From Pseudoalteromonas sp. T1lg23B (lineage in GTDB: Bacteria; Pseudomonadota; Gammaproteobacteria; Enterobacterales; Alteromonadaceae): 64,000 nt of DNA. Numbering within the stretch: the first letter of the stretch is position 1; every line of letters starts with the position of its first letter. The notes under the pieces are model-generated. The model was not told where the DNA came from. It did no database searches and was given only the letters and a program-made list of their open reading frames with translations. The stretch spans positions 617,097-681,096 of the forward strand of contig NZ_PQBZ01000042.1 in assembly GCF_002964665.1 (NCBI RefSeq), read 5' to 3'. Shown piece after piece: positions 10,117 to 18,808 of the stretch. The translations under genes were made by a program, and so were the position numbers.

Positions 10117-10697
10117 CCAGACTTGCTCGAACGTTTGTGCCAGCGGATCAATTCAGCTTGATCTCTGGTAATGCTGTGACCTTGTGCTGCAAGGTCCTCA
10201 GCACTTTGGGCCAGTTTAGCCTCAGCACGCAGCTCTATTTTCTCTAGCAAGCCTAGTAGCAAGCGCTTTTCTTCTTCGGTTACATCTGACAAAACGTATG
10301 CTTCACGTTGACGCATGTGCTCTATCACTTGTTGATATAAAGGCAAGCCCAGCTCACTCAACTTGACCAACTTGCTTCGCTGCTTCACATGATCATTGTC
10401 AGGACAGATCAAGCCTTGTTTGAGTAATGTATTGATTGCTCTGTTCACCGAGTAAGGGTCCAATCGTGATTGATACGCTATGTCAGCGGCGTTTATAGGG
10501 CCGTACGACCCGATATTCAACAGCACACGAATTTCTCGTGTTTCAAGCCCCGTTAGACTTTTGATATACGCATCCCGATCCATTGCAAGCAAGTTACTTG
10601 CAACAGCAATACGATAAGGAACATGATTATATAAATCATAGGGTTGCTCTATATTTTTGGATAGCTCAAAGGCCGCTTTACGTGCTTTGTTGTTCAT
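10113..10697 (-). CDS. MarR-family transcriptional regulator
   Basis: This winged-helix regulator of 194 residues is longer than usual MarR proteins because of a C-terminal tail. The DNA-binding part lies at about residues 45-130, with YGPINAADIAYQSRLDPYSVNRAINTLLKQGLI as helix-turn-helix plus recognition helix and DHVKQRSKLVKLSELG as the wing. MarR proteins usually repress a divergent gene and release on ligand or oxidant. Here the divergent neighbour is an AhpD-like protein, with a perfect palindrome between the two genes. That makes autoregulation and control of the neighbour likely. Confidence 0.88.
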   Translation of the reverse strand: MNNKARKAAFELSKNIEQPYDLYNHVPYRIAVASNLLAMDRDAYIKSLTGLETREIRVLLNIGSYGPINAADIAYQSRLDPYSVNRAINTLLKQGLICPDNDHVKQRSKLVKLSELGLPLYQQVIEHMRQREAYVLSDVTEEEKRLLLGLLEKIELRAEAKLAQSAEDLAAQGHSITRDQAELIRWHKRSSKSG

Positions 10698-10763
10698 ATA
10701 CTGACCCTATTTTTAACTTCAATGTCTAATTTTTGTAGACAGGCGCTTTAAAAGCCTCTAAAT

Positions 10764-10783
10764 TATGTTGCAGATGCAACATA
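10764..10783. promoter_or_regulatory. Palindromic operator between marR and AhpD-like gene
   Basis: The sequence TATGTTGCAGATGCAACATA is a perfect inverted repeat with 9-bp arms and a 2-base centre. It lies 22 bases upstream of the AhpD-like start and within the 108-base divergent intergenic region. Size and form match MarR-family operators, so the adjacent regulator is the likely binder. Confidence 0.7.
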
Positions 10784-10805
10784 TAGATATCAACAGGAAT
10801 ACATT

Positions 10806-11405
10806 ATGGCTTTAGTTACACCACTGGCACAAGATGCTAACGCTGAGGTTGCAGAGTTAGCAAAGTTTTTCAATGAAACACTGGGCTTTTGTCCAAACAG
10901 CGTACTGACCATGCAGATCCGCCCTCATATCGCAAAAGCTTTTATCAACTTAAACAAAGCGGTCATGGAAAACCATGGCAGAGTCACCAGCGAGTTAAAA
11001 CGATTAATTGGTTATATCACCAGTGCAAACACTGGATGCCGCTACTGCGAAGCACATACGATTTTAGCCGCACAACGCTATGGTGGCTCTGATGAACGTC
11101 TCCAAAATATATGGCAGTTCAGACAAAGTACGCTATTTAACGATGCTGAAAAGGCCGCGTTTGAGTTTGCACTTGCCGCCTCTAGCGTACCAAATGCTGT
11201 CGATCAAACCATTGAATCACAATTAAAAGCACATTGGGATGATGGAGAAATCGTCGAAATTCTTGGTGTGATCTCTTTGTTTGGTTATTTGAATCGCTGG
11301 AATGATTCTATGGCGACTACCTTAGAAAGCGGTGCGATAAATGCGGGTGAAAGCTACTTAGCCCACAATCAATGGCAAGTAGGCAAACATCAAACCAGTA
11401 ACTGA
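10806..11405 (+). CDS. AhpD-like carboxymuconolactone decarboxylase family protein
   Basis: This protein of 199 residues has the AhpD-type signature CxxCxxH: Cys78, Cys81 and His84 in GCRYCEAHT. In alkylhydroperoxidases this dithiol reduces peroxides or acts as a disulfide relay. It probably works in the cytoplasm as a thiol peroxidase or related oxidoreductase. The start ATG has a fair ribosome site (CAGGAA). The gene diverges from a MarR regulator with a palindromic operator between them, which suggests induction by a peroxide or an electrophile. The actual substrate is not known. Confidence 0.85.
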   Translation: MALVTPLAQDANAEVAELAKFFNETLGFCPNSVLTMQIRPHIAKAFINLNKAVMENHGRVTSELKRLIGYITSANTGCRYCEAHTILAAQRYGGSDERLQNIWQFRQSTLFNDAEKAAFEFALAASSVPNAVDQTIESQLKAHWDDGEIVEILGVISLFGYLNRWNDSMATTLESGAINAGESYLAHNQWQVGKHQTSN

Positions 11406-11415
11406 TAACTGGAAT

Positions 11416-11534
11416 TGAGCGTACTGGGAAAATACTTGCTGGGGCATTCGTTTTTTTTAGAAGCACATACGCATAATAATAACAATAAGCGCTGAATGAT
11501 TGTCCACTCGCATATGTGCTTCCCAGTACGCTCA
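11416..11534. repeat. Nested inverted-repeat element
   Basis: Outer arms of 15 bp are perfect inverted copies: TGAGCGTACTGGGAA at 11416-11430 and its complement at 11520-11534. Inner arms of 13 bp pair with one mismatch: 11460-11472 with 11510-11522. The left side carries a 29-base insertion with a run of eight T. It could be a small non-autonomous mobile element or a structured terminator for the preceding gene. No target duplication is visible. Confidence 0.6.
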
Positions 11535-11950
11535 CTCTTCACATTGTTTGTACCTATAAAGTATATATCGTTTTATCTAGCTAGTTACTCAAATAATTCT
11601 TCCACACATTAATTGCTCACATATTAACCATTCATTTTTTTAAATCGACATTGTTTTGTTAAGGCAAAAACCACCACTACAAATATAAGCCATCGAATAA
11701 AACACAAAAAATATGCAAAAATGATGAATAAACATTAATTTTGTGAAAAATACATTCAAAATTTCCAGTAAATTTATTAAAAAAAATTTTAATTCATAAT
11801 TCCACTGTATTTTTGTCAAATCCCGCCCTAGAATGCATGAAATTTCACATTTGAAGAATATAAATTCACTTCAAATTTTCTGCTTACTTGTCGCATTGCA
11901 CTATTTGTGCTTTCTTTGTGAGCATAAAAACAACAATGGTAACAATGGGA
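11535..11950. other. AT-rich intergenic stretch upstream of TonB receptor
   Basis: No convincing gene is present. The stretch is very AT-rich and must hold the promoter of the TonB-dependent receptor. Several A/T tracts are present but no operator stands out. Confidence 0.5.
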
Positions 11951-14371
11951 ATGAAAATAATGTTTAAACCTAACATACTTTCACTAGCAGTATATGGCGC
12001 TCTAACTTCAACGCTTGGTACTTCATTCGCGGTTGTCGCTGATGAGGGAATTAACAAAGACAAGTCGCTTGAGGTTATTCAGATAACAGCAACAAGGCGC
12101 TCTGGTTCAATCCAAGAAGCGCCGCTAAATATTACCGCATTGGACAGCGATGTAATGCGTGATCAAAACATTGGTGAATTGGCCGATGTAGCGCGTTGGG
12201 TACCGGGTCTAACCGTCACGGATCAAGGTGGTCGTTCAGGTTCACCCATCATAGTACGAGGCTTGAATACAAATTCATCAGGACCTTCCTCCGATGGAGG
12301 TACGGTGGCTACCTATATCAATGAGATCCCAGTCGCCATCGATATGCGTCTTACTGATGTTGAGCGTGTGGAGGTTTTGATCGGTCCACAAGGCACACTA
12401 TACGGAGCTGGAACTCTGGGCGGTGCAATCCGATACATTTTAAAAGACCCTGAACTCGACCTAACTACAGGTAAAGTCTACGGCGATGCATTCCAAAATA
12501 GTGAGAGCGACTCATTTGGCGGTGAAGCCGGATTTATTTTCAATACACCTATTATCGAAGATAAACTCGCAGTTCGTGCCAGTGTCAACGTATTTAAAGA
12601 CCCAGGCTTTGTAGATTACAACTATGTGGTGCGTGAAGCGGGTGTCTCAAAACCAGACCCTGATTGGAGTGATTTAGACGATATCAATCACAATTTACGT
12701 CAAGAAGAAGACAACAACGGTGAAACAACCACAACCGCTCGTATTTCTCTGCGTTGGCTACCAACGGATTGGTTAGACAGTACCCTGAACTACTTCTATC
12801 AAAAACAAGACAGTGCTGGACGTTCTATCGTTCACCATGGTGCTTTGCATCCTGATAATGGCCTGAACAAGCGTATTGGAAAATATGAATCAGCCTATCG
12901 CTACGAAGAGCCAAGAGAAAAAGAAGATTCACTATTAAGCTTGGAAGTCAAAGCCGATTTGGGCTTTGCTGAACTGGTCTCTGCCACAGGTTATTCTGAG
13001 TTTGAAGCCGATGGACAACGTGATCAAACCGACTTGTTGATCCGCTTAGATTACGGCTACGAAGAATTTCCTTCATTCTCGTCGTTCACGCGTGAACTTG
13101 AGGAAGAAGAAAACTTTACGCAAGAGCTTCGTTTAGTTTCAAAAGGAGATTCTGACCTAAGTTGGATCGTGGGTGGTTTTTACAATAAGAGCAAGAGCAA
13201 TGGTTCAAGTAAAGAATATACACCGGGGTTCAGTCAGTTTGCCGTAGAGAACTTTGGCGGCACACAAGTTCGCCCTGATAGCCTAGAGTATTATTCAGTA
13301 GATCGAAGTGAAGTTACTGAACAAGCCTTATTTGGTGAAGTAGGCTATCAAGTCACTGATAAACTTACAATTACTGTAGGTGCTCGTTTTTACGAATACA
13401 AAGTCGATGCAGATTCTGCGGTTGACTTCCCGCTGCTGAACACAGTCTTCGGTGATGCAGGACCAAATGACATTACTTTGGAGTTCGAAAACAGTTATGC
13501 CGAAGATGATGGCAATTTATTTAAGTTTAACGCCAGCTATCAATTCTCAGATAGCGTAATGGCGTATGCAACTGTCAGTGAAGGGTTTAGGATTGGCGGT
13601 TCAAATGGTTTGGCTCCTTGCCCAGATCCGCTCCCTGCAAATCAGGCAGGTTGTGGTAAACCAAACGAGATGCTCTACAAAGACGATACCACCATCAACT
13701 ATGAGCTTGGTCTTAAAAGCACTTGGCTGAAAAACCGCTTACACTTTAATGCGGCCTTGTTCAACGTCGACTGGAAGGACGCACAAGTTGCGGGGGCAAC
13801 AGAAGTAGGCCAGTTACCCTATACCTCAAATGCGGGTTCAGCCAACGCAAAAGGCGTAGAAATTGCGACTCGTGCTATGTTGAGCGACTCGTTCACCGCC
13901 TATGCAACCTATGCATACACAAAAGTAGAGCTCACAGAAGACGCACCATTTTTGTTTAATACCGACGGAACTGACGGCGGTGTAAGTGGTGACAGACTGC
14001 CAGGCTCACCTGAGCATCAGTTCTCATTGGGTGTAAATTACCAAACTGAAATAATGAACAACAAGTTGTTAGATATAAATTACGGCTTAACCGCCCAAAG
14101 CGACGTTATTTCTAAGGTAGGTCTACATGACAATGGCGAAACTCTACCAGGCTATGCACTGAGTAATGTTTCAGCGAAAATCACCGGTGATCAGTGGTCA
14201 ACAACATTGTATATCAATAACTTATTCAATAAGTATGCGTATACATCTGTGCGTCGTAGCGATGCCGATATTACCACCGCCAACGGCGCAGAAATTCAAC
14301 GTAACTACGGGCACTATATCAACCGTCCACTGACAATCGGTGTTAAGTTCGATTACCAATTTGAACTATAA
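11951..14371 (+). CDS. TonB-dependent outer-membrane receptor
   Basis: This is a TonB-dependent transporter of about 806 residues for active uptake of a scarce nutrient across the outer membrane. The order is signal peptide, a TonB box-like stretch (EVIQITATRR), plug domain (IQEAPLNITALDSD ... IVRGLNTNSSG ... VEVLIGPQGTLYGAGTLGGAIRY), and a large beta-barrel rich in aromatic strands, ending in an aromatic-plus-acidic terminus (FDYQFEL). Several start codons occur close together (TTG 11888, ATG 11936, 11951, 11960); 11951 was chosen because a signal peptide begins there. The substrate is not evident; the plug is of the broad iron/glycan/cobalamin type. A terminator follows, and then a sulfotransferase gene. 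Confidence 0.9.
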   Translation: MKIMFKPNILSLAVYGALTSTLGTSFAVVADEGINKDKSLEVIQITATRRSGSIQEAPLNITALDSDVMRDQNIGELADVARWVPGLTVTDQGGRSGSPIIVRGLNTNSSGPSSDGGTVATYINEIPVAIDMRLTDVERVEVLIGPQGTLYGAGTLGGAIRYILKDPELDLTTGKVYGDAFQNSESDSFGGEAGFIFNTPIIEDKLAVRASVNVFKDPGFVDYNYVVREAGVSKPDPDWSDLDDINHNLRQEEDNNGETTTTARISLRWLPTDWLDSTLNYFYQKQDSAGRSIVHHGALHPDNGLNKRIGKYESAYRYEEPREKEDSLLSLEVKADLGFAELVSATGYSEFEADGQRDQTDLLIRLDYGYEEFPSFSSFTRELEEEENFTQELRLVSKGDSDLSWIVGGFYNKSKSNGSSKEYTPGFSQFAVENFGGTQVRPDSLEYYSVDRSEVTEQALFGEVGYQVTDKLTITVGARFYEYKVDADSAVDFPLLNTVFGDAGPNDITLEFENSYAEDDGNLFKFNASYQFSDSVMAYATVSEGFRIGGSNGLAPCPDPLPANQAGCGKPNEMLYKDDTTINYELGLKSTWLKNRLHFNAALFNVDWKDAQVAGATEVGQLPYTSNAGSANAKGVEIATRAMLSDSFTAYATYAYTKVELTEDAPFLFNTDGTDGGVSGDRLPGSPEHQFSLGVNYQTEIMNNKLLDINYGLTAQSDVISKVGLHDNGETLPGYALSNVSAKITGDQWSTTLYINNLFNKYAYTSVRRSDADITTANGAEIQRNYGHYINRPLTIGVKFDYQFEL

Positions 14372-14389
14372 CCCAGTTACCGTTACTCT

Positions 14390-14420
14390 AAAGGCTCAAA
14401 CTTAGTTTGAGCCTTTTTAT
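14390..14420 (+). terminator. Rho-independent terminator after TonB receptor
   Basis: A perfect 12-bp stem (AAAGGCTCAAAC, loop TTA, GTTTGAGCCTTT) runs into a T-rich tail. It lies between the receptor stop and the next gene, so transcription of the sulfotransferase needs readthrough or a promoter very close by. Confidence 0.85.
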
Positions 14421-14443
14421 TTAACAATAAGAACACGCTTTTT

Positions 14444-16027
14444 ATGACGCTCAACGCAAAACACCTTCATCAACAAGCCATTAAGTCGTTAAATCTCGGC
14501 CATGTTCAACAAGCACACCAGTATCTAGTACAACTCATACAAACAACGGCGGAAAGCAGCCCTGAACACGCCGATGGCTACTTTCTGATGGCCATGATCA
14601 ATGTTCAAGTTGGGCAAATTAAAAAAGCCGTAAAACTTATCGAAAAAGCGTTAAGTTTGAGGCATAACATTGAATATTCAATTCATTTAGCCAAATGTTA
14701 TGCGTTGGACGGGCAACTGACAGTCGCCAAGCAATTAGCACTTGCAGTCGATGTTGGCGACCTAACATCCGCCTTAAATGCCGATACTTTGGGTGTCACT
14801 CTCAGTCATATTGGCCTGCATGAAGACGCTCAAAGGTGCTATCAAAAGGCACTGGAACTCAACAACTCCAATCCACAGTTTTTCTATAACTATGGAGTAT
14901 GTTGCAAATTTTTGGGGTTATTTAATGAAGCTGAAGCAGCATTTGAACAAGCCATCACACTCAAACCAACTTATCACCAAGCGCATTTTGCCTTATCTGA
15001 CTTAATGAAAGTGAACGCACAAAATAACCACGTTTCACGTTTAAACACCGTATTTAATCAAGTTGAACACCCTGATGCCAAGCTGCACTTGGGTCATGCG
15101 CTGGCCAAAGAATACCAAGATTTAGGGCTATATGATTTGGCCTTTAAGGCACTTGAACAAGGTAAATCCTCTAAGCTGCAACAGACCCGTTTTGATGATG
15201 CAAGTTCACAACAGCTTTTTGATTTGATCCAACACCTCAGTGAAGCGTCTAAACAGAATACCGAGCTGGGCGCCACCACTAATGAGCCCATCTTCGTGCT
15301 GGGTATGCCACGCTCAGGTACAACTTTGGTGGAGCGAATTCTATCCAGCCACAGTGATGTCACGTCCGCCGGAGAATTACAAGATTTTGGCATAGTCACA
15401 AAACGCTTAAGCCAAACATCTACACCTCAAGTGCTTGATGAACAGACCCTCAAAGCAGCCTACTCATGTAATTTCAAGCAACTAGGGCAAGACTATCTCG
15501 ATGCCACGCGAGTGGTCACAGGGCATAGCCAACATTTTGTCGACAAACTCCCCTTTAACTTTTTTTATGTGGATTTGATCCGCAAAGCGCTCCCGAATGC
15601 CAAAATCATTTGTTTGCTGCGCAACCCACTAGATACCTGCATCGGCAACTATCGTCAGTTATTTACTATCAACAACCCTTACTACCGATATTCTTTAGAC
15701 TTAATGGACACGGCCAAATTCTATGCGCGCTTTTATAAACTGATGCAACACTGGCAAGCGTTACATGGCGAACATTTTAAGTTGTTAGAGTACGAACAGC
15801 TCGTTGCAGAGCCAGAAGCGCAGATAAGTAGTTTGCTCGGCTATTGCCAATTACCTTGGCAAAGCCAATGCGTTGATTTTCATTTGAATGACGCGCCGGT
15901 CTCTACCGCAAGTAAAGTGCAAGTCCGTGAACCACTGAACGCTAAATCAATTGGCCGCTGGAAAAACTTTGAGCCTTATCTCAATGAAGTTAATGCTTAT
16001 TTCGATGAGCATGGCGTTCCTTATTGA
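14444..16027 (+). CDS. TPR-repeat sulfotransferase family protein
   Basis: This protein of 527 residues has an N-terminal half of tetratricopeptide repeats (about residues 1-240, e.g. AQRCYQKALELNNSNPQFFYNYG) and a C-terminal sulfotransferase domain. The PAPS-binding loop FVLGMPRSGTTLVERIL is at about residues 283-299, followed by AGELQDFG, and the 3-phosphate motif region LLRNPLDTCIGNYRQ. It should transfer sulfate from PAPS to a protein or metabolite; the acceptor is unknown. Genes of this architecture are often found beside TonB-dependent receptors in marine and plant-associated proteobacteria, as here. It starts 72 bases after the receptor stop, with a terminator between. Confidence 0.88.
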   Translation: MTLNAKHLHQQAIKSLNLGHVQQAHQYLVQLIQTTAESSPEHADGYFLMAMINVQVGQIKKAVKLIEKALSLRHNIEYSIHLAKCYALDGQLTVAKQLALAVDVGDLTSALNADTLGVTLSHIGLHEDAQRCYQKALELNNSNPQFFYNYGVCCKFLGLFNEAEAAFEQAITLKPTYHQAHFALSDLMKVNAQNNHVSRLNTVFNQVEHPDAKLHLGHALAKEYQDLGLYDLAFKALEQGKSSKLQQTRFDDASSQQLFDLIQHLSEASKQNTELGATTNEPIFVLGMPRSGTTLVERILSSHSDVTSAGELQDFGIVTKRLSQTSTPQVLDEQTLKAAYSCNFKQLGQDYLDATRVVTGHSQHFVDKLPFNFFYVDLIRKALPNAKIICLLRNPLDTCIGNYRQLFTINNPYYRYSLDLMDTAKFYARFYKLMQHWQALHGEHFKLLEYEQLVAEPEAQISSLLGYCQLPWQSQCVDFHLNDAPVSTASKVQVREPLNAKSIGRWKNFEPYLNEVNAYFDEHGVPY

Positions 16028-16140
16028 CACTCGGCACTCGACGATAATTTACACAATGGCGCTCATTTATGAGATCCTAACCTTCGTCAGGAAGACAGCA
16101 TGTGTGTTTAGGCAATGCCGTCTTTCTAATTGGGTCTCAT

Positions 16141-16273
16141 CATTCTGAACTTGTTTCGTCATTCTGAACTTGTTTCGTCATTCTGAACTTGTTTCGTCAT
16201 TCTGAACTTGTTTCGTCATTCTGAACTTGTTTCGTCATTCTGAACTTGTTTTGTCATTCTGAACTTGTTTCAG
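16141..16273 (+). repeat. Seven tandem copies of a 19-bp unit
   Basis: The unit CATTCTGAACTTGTTTCGT is repeated seven times head to tail with no spacers. Copies 1-5 are identical, copy 6 has one change and copy 7 ends in CAG. The last copy plus its flank forms ATTCTGAA-CTTGT-TTCAGAAT, a small palindrome, so the array looks like amplification of half of a dispersed palindromic element. TCTCATCAT flanks both ends. The length is not a multiple of three and it is not in a gene. Confidence 0.9.
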
Positions 16274-16690
16274 AATCTCATCATCTTAAGCAAGTGGTAT
16301 TAACGATTATTCACTCGGCTTATTATTCAATGTTTGTCAAAGGCTCTGTGTTTGATAAAACAAGCACAAGCCAACATGAACCTATAGACTCTGCATTAAA
16401 AGAGTTACTTCTTTGACCACAATGATCGTTTAGAGCTTAGAAGCCTGTGACTTTTTACCCGCCACCCTATGTCGCTACTGTAGGTTGATAAAATCATGTT
16501 GTCATTATTTGTACTGTTTTTGGTGAAAACCCATACAAACCAGCTGTTTGATTAAAAAATATTCCAATTAATTTTAAAGCCAATTTTATTAAATAACATC
16601 AAACACTTATACATAAACAAAAAACACAAAGAACGGCTAAAACGCAAATGTCAACATTGAAATGTGCGGCGCATCTCTTTAACCTTTATT
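16274..16690. other. Intergenic stretch before bet genes
   Basis: No gene could be supported in this roughly 420-base stretch. It is AT-rich toward the right and should contain the bet promoter upstream of the BetI-type operator. Confidence 0.5.
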
Positions 16691-16710
16691 TTTATTGAAC
16701 GCTCAATTAA
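16691..16710. promoter_or_regulatory. BetI-type operator
   Basis: The imperfect palindrome centred on ATTGAACGCTCAAT lies 8 bases upstream of the betI start. On the other strand it reads ATTGAGCGTTCAAT, sharing the CGTTCAAT half-site known from enterobacterial BetI boxes. Position and sequence indicate autorepression of betIBA by BetI, relieved by choline. Confidence 0.75.
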
Positions 16711-16717
16711 TAAAAAT

Positions 16718-17308
16718 ATGCCAAAAGTCGGAATGGAACCTGTACGCCGAGAACAGCTTATCAAGGCCACGATAGAGTCGGTTGCTGAACTGGGTTTGCA
16801 AGGTACTACTATTAACAGCATTAGTAAGAAAGCAGGGTTATCTTCGGGGATAATCAGCCACTACTTTGGCGGTAAGCAAGGTTTAATAGAAGCCACCGTT
16901 CGCTACTTGCTATCGAGTCTCAAGTATTCATTGATGGCACAGGTGACCGAGTCTACATCACCCGAGCAACGATTGATGTACATCATTGAAGCCAACTTTG
17001 CTTTAGTACAGCAACGTAAAGATACCACGCGAACGTGGTTAAGCTTTTGGGCGCAATCAATGCACGACCCAGAGCTGCACCGACTACAAAACGTCAACAG
17101 CAAGCGTTTGTATAGCAACCTTGCAAGTTCGTTTCGACAATTAATGAATGCCGACAGTGCGAAACGCGCCGCTGAACTCAGCGCAGCAATGATCGACGGT
17201 TTATGGCTACGCGCCGTACTCAGTCAATCAGATAAAGACCAATTTAAACACAGTGAACAACTAGCAAAGCAGTATGTTCGTTCGCTGATCAGCCAGTATG
17301 GAGCCTAA
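16718..17308 (+). CDS. betI: TetR-family repressor of choline oxidation genes
   Basis: This TetR-type repressor of 196 residues controls the choline-to-glycine-betaine genes and is expected to respond to choline. The N-terminal helix-turn-helix begins PKVGMEPVRREQLIKATIES and continues TINSISKKAGLSSGIISHYF, a stretch highly typical of BetI (VRREQLI and GIISHYFGGK). The ATG at 16718 was chosen because BetI proteins begin MPKVGMxxxRR; an upstream start would add 18 residues and cover the operator. The betB start follows its stop directly. It is first in the operon, as in other gammaproteobacteria. Confidence 0.95.
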   Translation: MPKVGMEPVRREQLIKATIESVAELGLQGTTINSISKKAGLSSGIISHYFGGKQGLIEATVRYLLSSLKYSLMAQVTESTSPEQRLMYIIEANFALVQQRKDTTRTWLSFWAQSMHDPELHRLQNVNSKRLYSNLASSFRQLMNADSAKRAAELSAAMIDGLWLRAVLSQSDKDQFKHSEQLAKQYVRSLISQYGA

Positions 17309-17309
17309 T

Positions 17310-18797
17310 ATGACGACAACGAGCAGCCAGCAGAGCAATGTGCCAGTTTATCAAAACTTTATCCACGGTCGCTACATGGCAAACCAAAGTGGTGAGAGTT
17401 TTGCGGTAAGAAACCCGGCCACAGATGAAGTAATTTACCATGTTGAAGTTGCCGATGAGTCAATCCAAAGCGCCGCGATTGAAAGTGCCAAGCAAGGTTT
17501 TGCAGTTTGGTCTGCAATGACCCCTATTGAACGTAGCCGTATTTTATTAAAAGCCGTAGCGCTACTGCGTGAACGCAACGACGAGCTGGCTAAAGTGGAA
17601 GTACTCGATACCGGCAAGCCTTGGCAAGAAGCCGAGTGTGTAGATGTACAAACGGGTGCGGACGTTATCGAATATTTTGCCGGTCTTGCGCCAGCGCAAG
17701 TTGGCCAACAACAAATGGTTGGCGATGACTTCTATTACACTCGCAAAGAGCCTCTGGGGATCTGCGCAGGTATTGGCGCTTGGAACTACCCATTGCAGAT
17801 TGCGTGTTGGAAATCAGGCCCAGCCCTTGCCGCGGGCAACGCTTTAGTATTTAAACCTTCTGAAGAAACCCCGCTGGGGGCATTGAAGCTGGCTGAAATT
17901 TTTGTTGAAGCAGGCGTTCCTGAAGGGGTATTCAACGTGGTTCAGGGTGCTGCGCAAGTGGGTCAGTGGTTAACCGCCCATGCTGATATCGAAAAAGTGT
18001 CTTTCACTGGTGAAGTAGGCACGGGTAAAAAGGTCATGACTAGCGCCGCTAGCACCCTCAAAGACGTAACCATGGAACTGGGTGGCAAATCTCCACTCTT
18101 AGTTTTTGATGATGCCGATATTAGTGACGCAGTCAGTGCAGCAATGTTAGGCAACTTCTACACCCAGGGTGAAATCTGTACCAACTGCACACGGGTTTAT
18201 GTACATAAAAATGTATACGAGCAATTCATCGACGAGCTTAAAACCCGCACAGAAAATAACATTATCGCCGGCGACCCGATGAACCCAGAGGTTAATCTTG
18301 GCGCACTTATCTCAAAGCCTCACCAGCAACTGGTTTTAAACTACATTGCTAAGGGCGTTGAAGAGGGTGCTAAGTTGCTGACTGGGGGCGAAGCGTTGCG
18401 CCCAGACTCAGCACCCAATGGCTACTTTGTTGCGCCAACGATATTCGTAGACTGTCACGATGATATGACCATCGTCAAAGAAGAGATCTTTGGCCCTGTG
18501 ATGAGTGTGTTGGTATTTGACGATGAACAAGACGTGATCAAGCGCGCCAACAATACGCACTTGGGTCTAGCTGCCGGTGTATTTACCAAAGACATACAAC
18601 GTGCTCACCGTGTTATTCATCAGCTTGAAGCTGGGATCTGCTGGATCAATGCCTACGGTAATTCTCCAGCTGAAATGCCTGTAGGCGGCTACAAGCATTC
18701 TGGAATTGGCAGAGAAAACGGCGTTGAAACCTTAGATCAGTACACCCAAACCAAATCGGTGTATGTCGGTATGAACAAAATCGAAAGCCCGTTTTAA
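17310..18797 (+). CDS. betB: Betaine aldehyde dehydrogenase
   Basis: This NAD(P)-dependent dehydrogenase of 495 residues oxidises betaine aldehyde to glycine betaine, the osmoprotectant. The aldehyde dehydrogenase fold shows the NAD loop FTGEVGTGK, the general base Glu256 in MELGGKSP and the catalytic Cys290 in TQGEICTNCTR. The ATG at 17310 has GGAG six bases upstream and begins 1 base after the betI stop; an ATG at 17298 overlapping betI is less likely. Position between betI and betA fixes the substrate assignment. Confidence 0.96.
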   Translation: MTTTSSQQSNVPVYQNFIHGRYMANQSGESFAVRNPATDEVIYHVEVADESIQSAAIESAKQGFAVWSAMTPIERSRILLKAVALLRERNDELAKVEVLDTGKPWQEAECVDVQTGADVIEYFAGLAPAQVGQQQMVGDDFYYTRKEPLGICAGIGAWNYPLQIACWKSGPALAAGNALVFKPSEETPLGALKLAEIFVEAGVPEGVFNVVQGAAQVGQWLTAHADIEKVSFTGEVGTGKKVMTSAASTLKDVTMELGGKSPLLVFDDADISDAVSAAMLGNFYTQGEICTNCTRVYVHKNVYEQFIDELKTRTENNIIAGDPMNPEVNLGALISKPHQQLVLNYIAKGVEEGAKLLTGGEALRPDSAPNGYFVAPTIFVDCHDDMTIVKEEIFGPVMSVLVFDDEQDVIKRANNTHLGLAAGVFTKDIQRAHRVIHQLEAGICWINAYGNSPAEMPVGGYKHSGIGRENGVETLDQYTQTKSVYVGMNKIESPF

Positions 18798-18808
18798 CAG
18801 GAGACTTC

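Noticed and set aside
16141..16273. CRISPR-like repeat array
   Set aside because: Units are directly adjacent with no spacers, only 19 bp long, and no cas genes are nearby.
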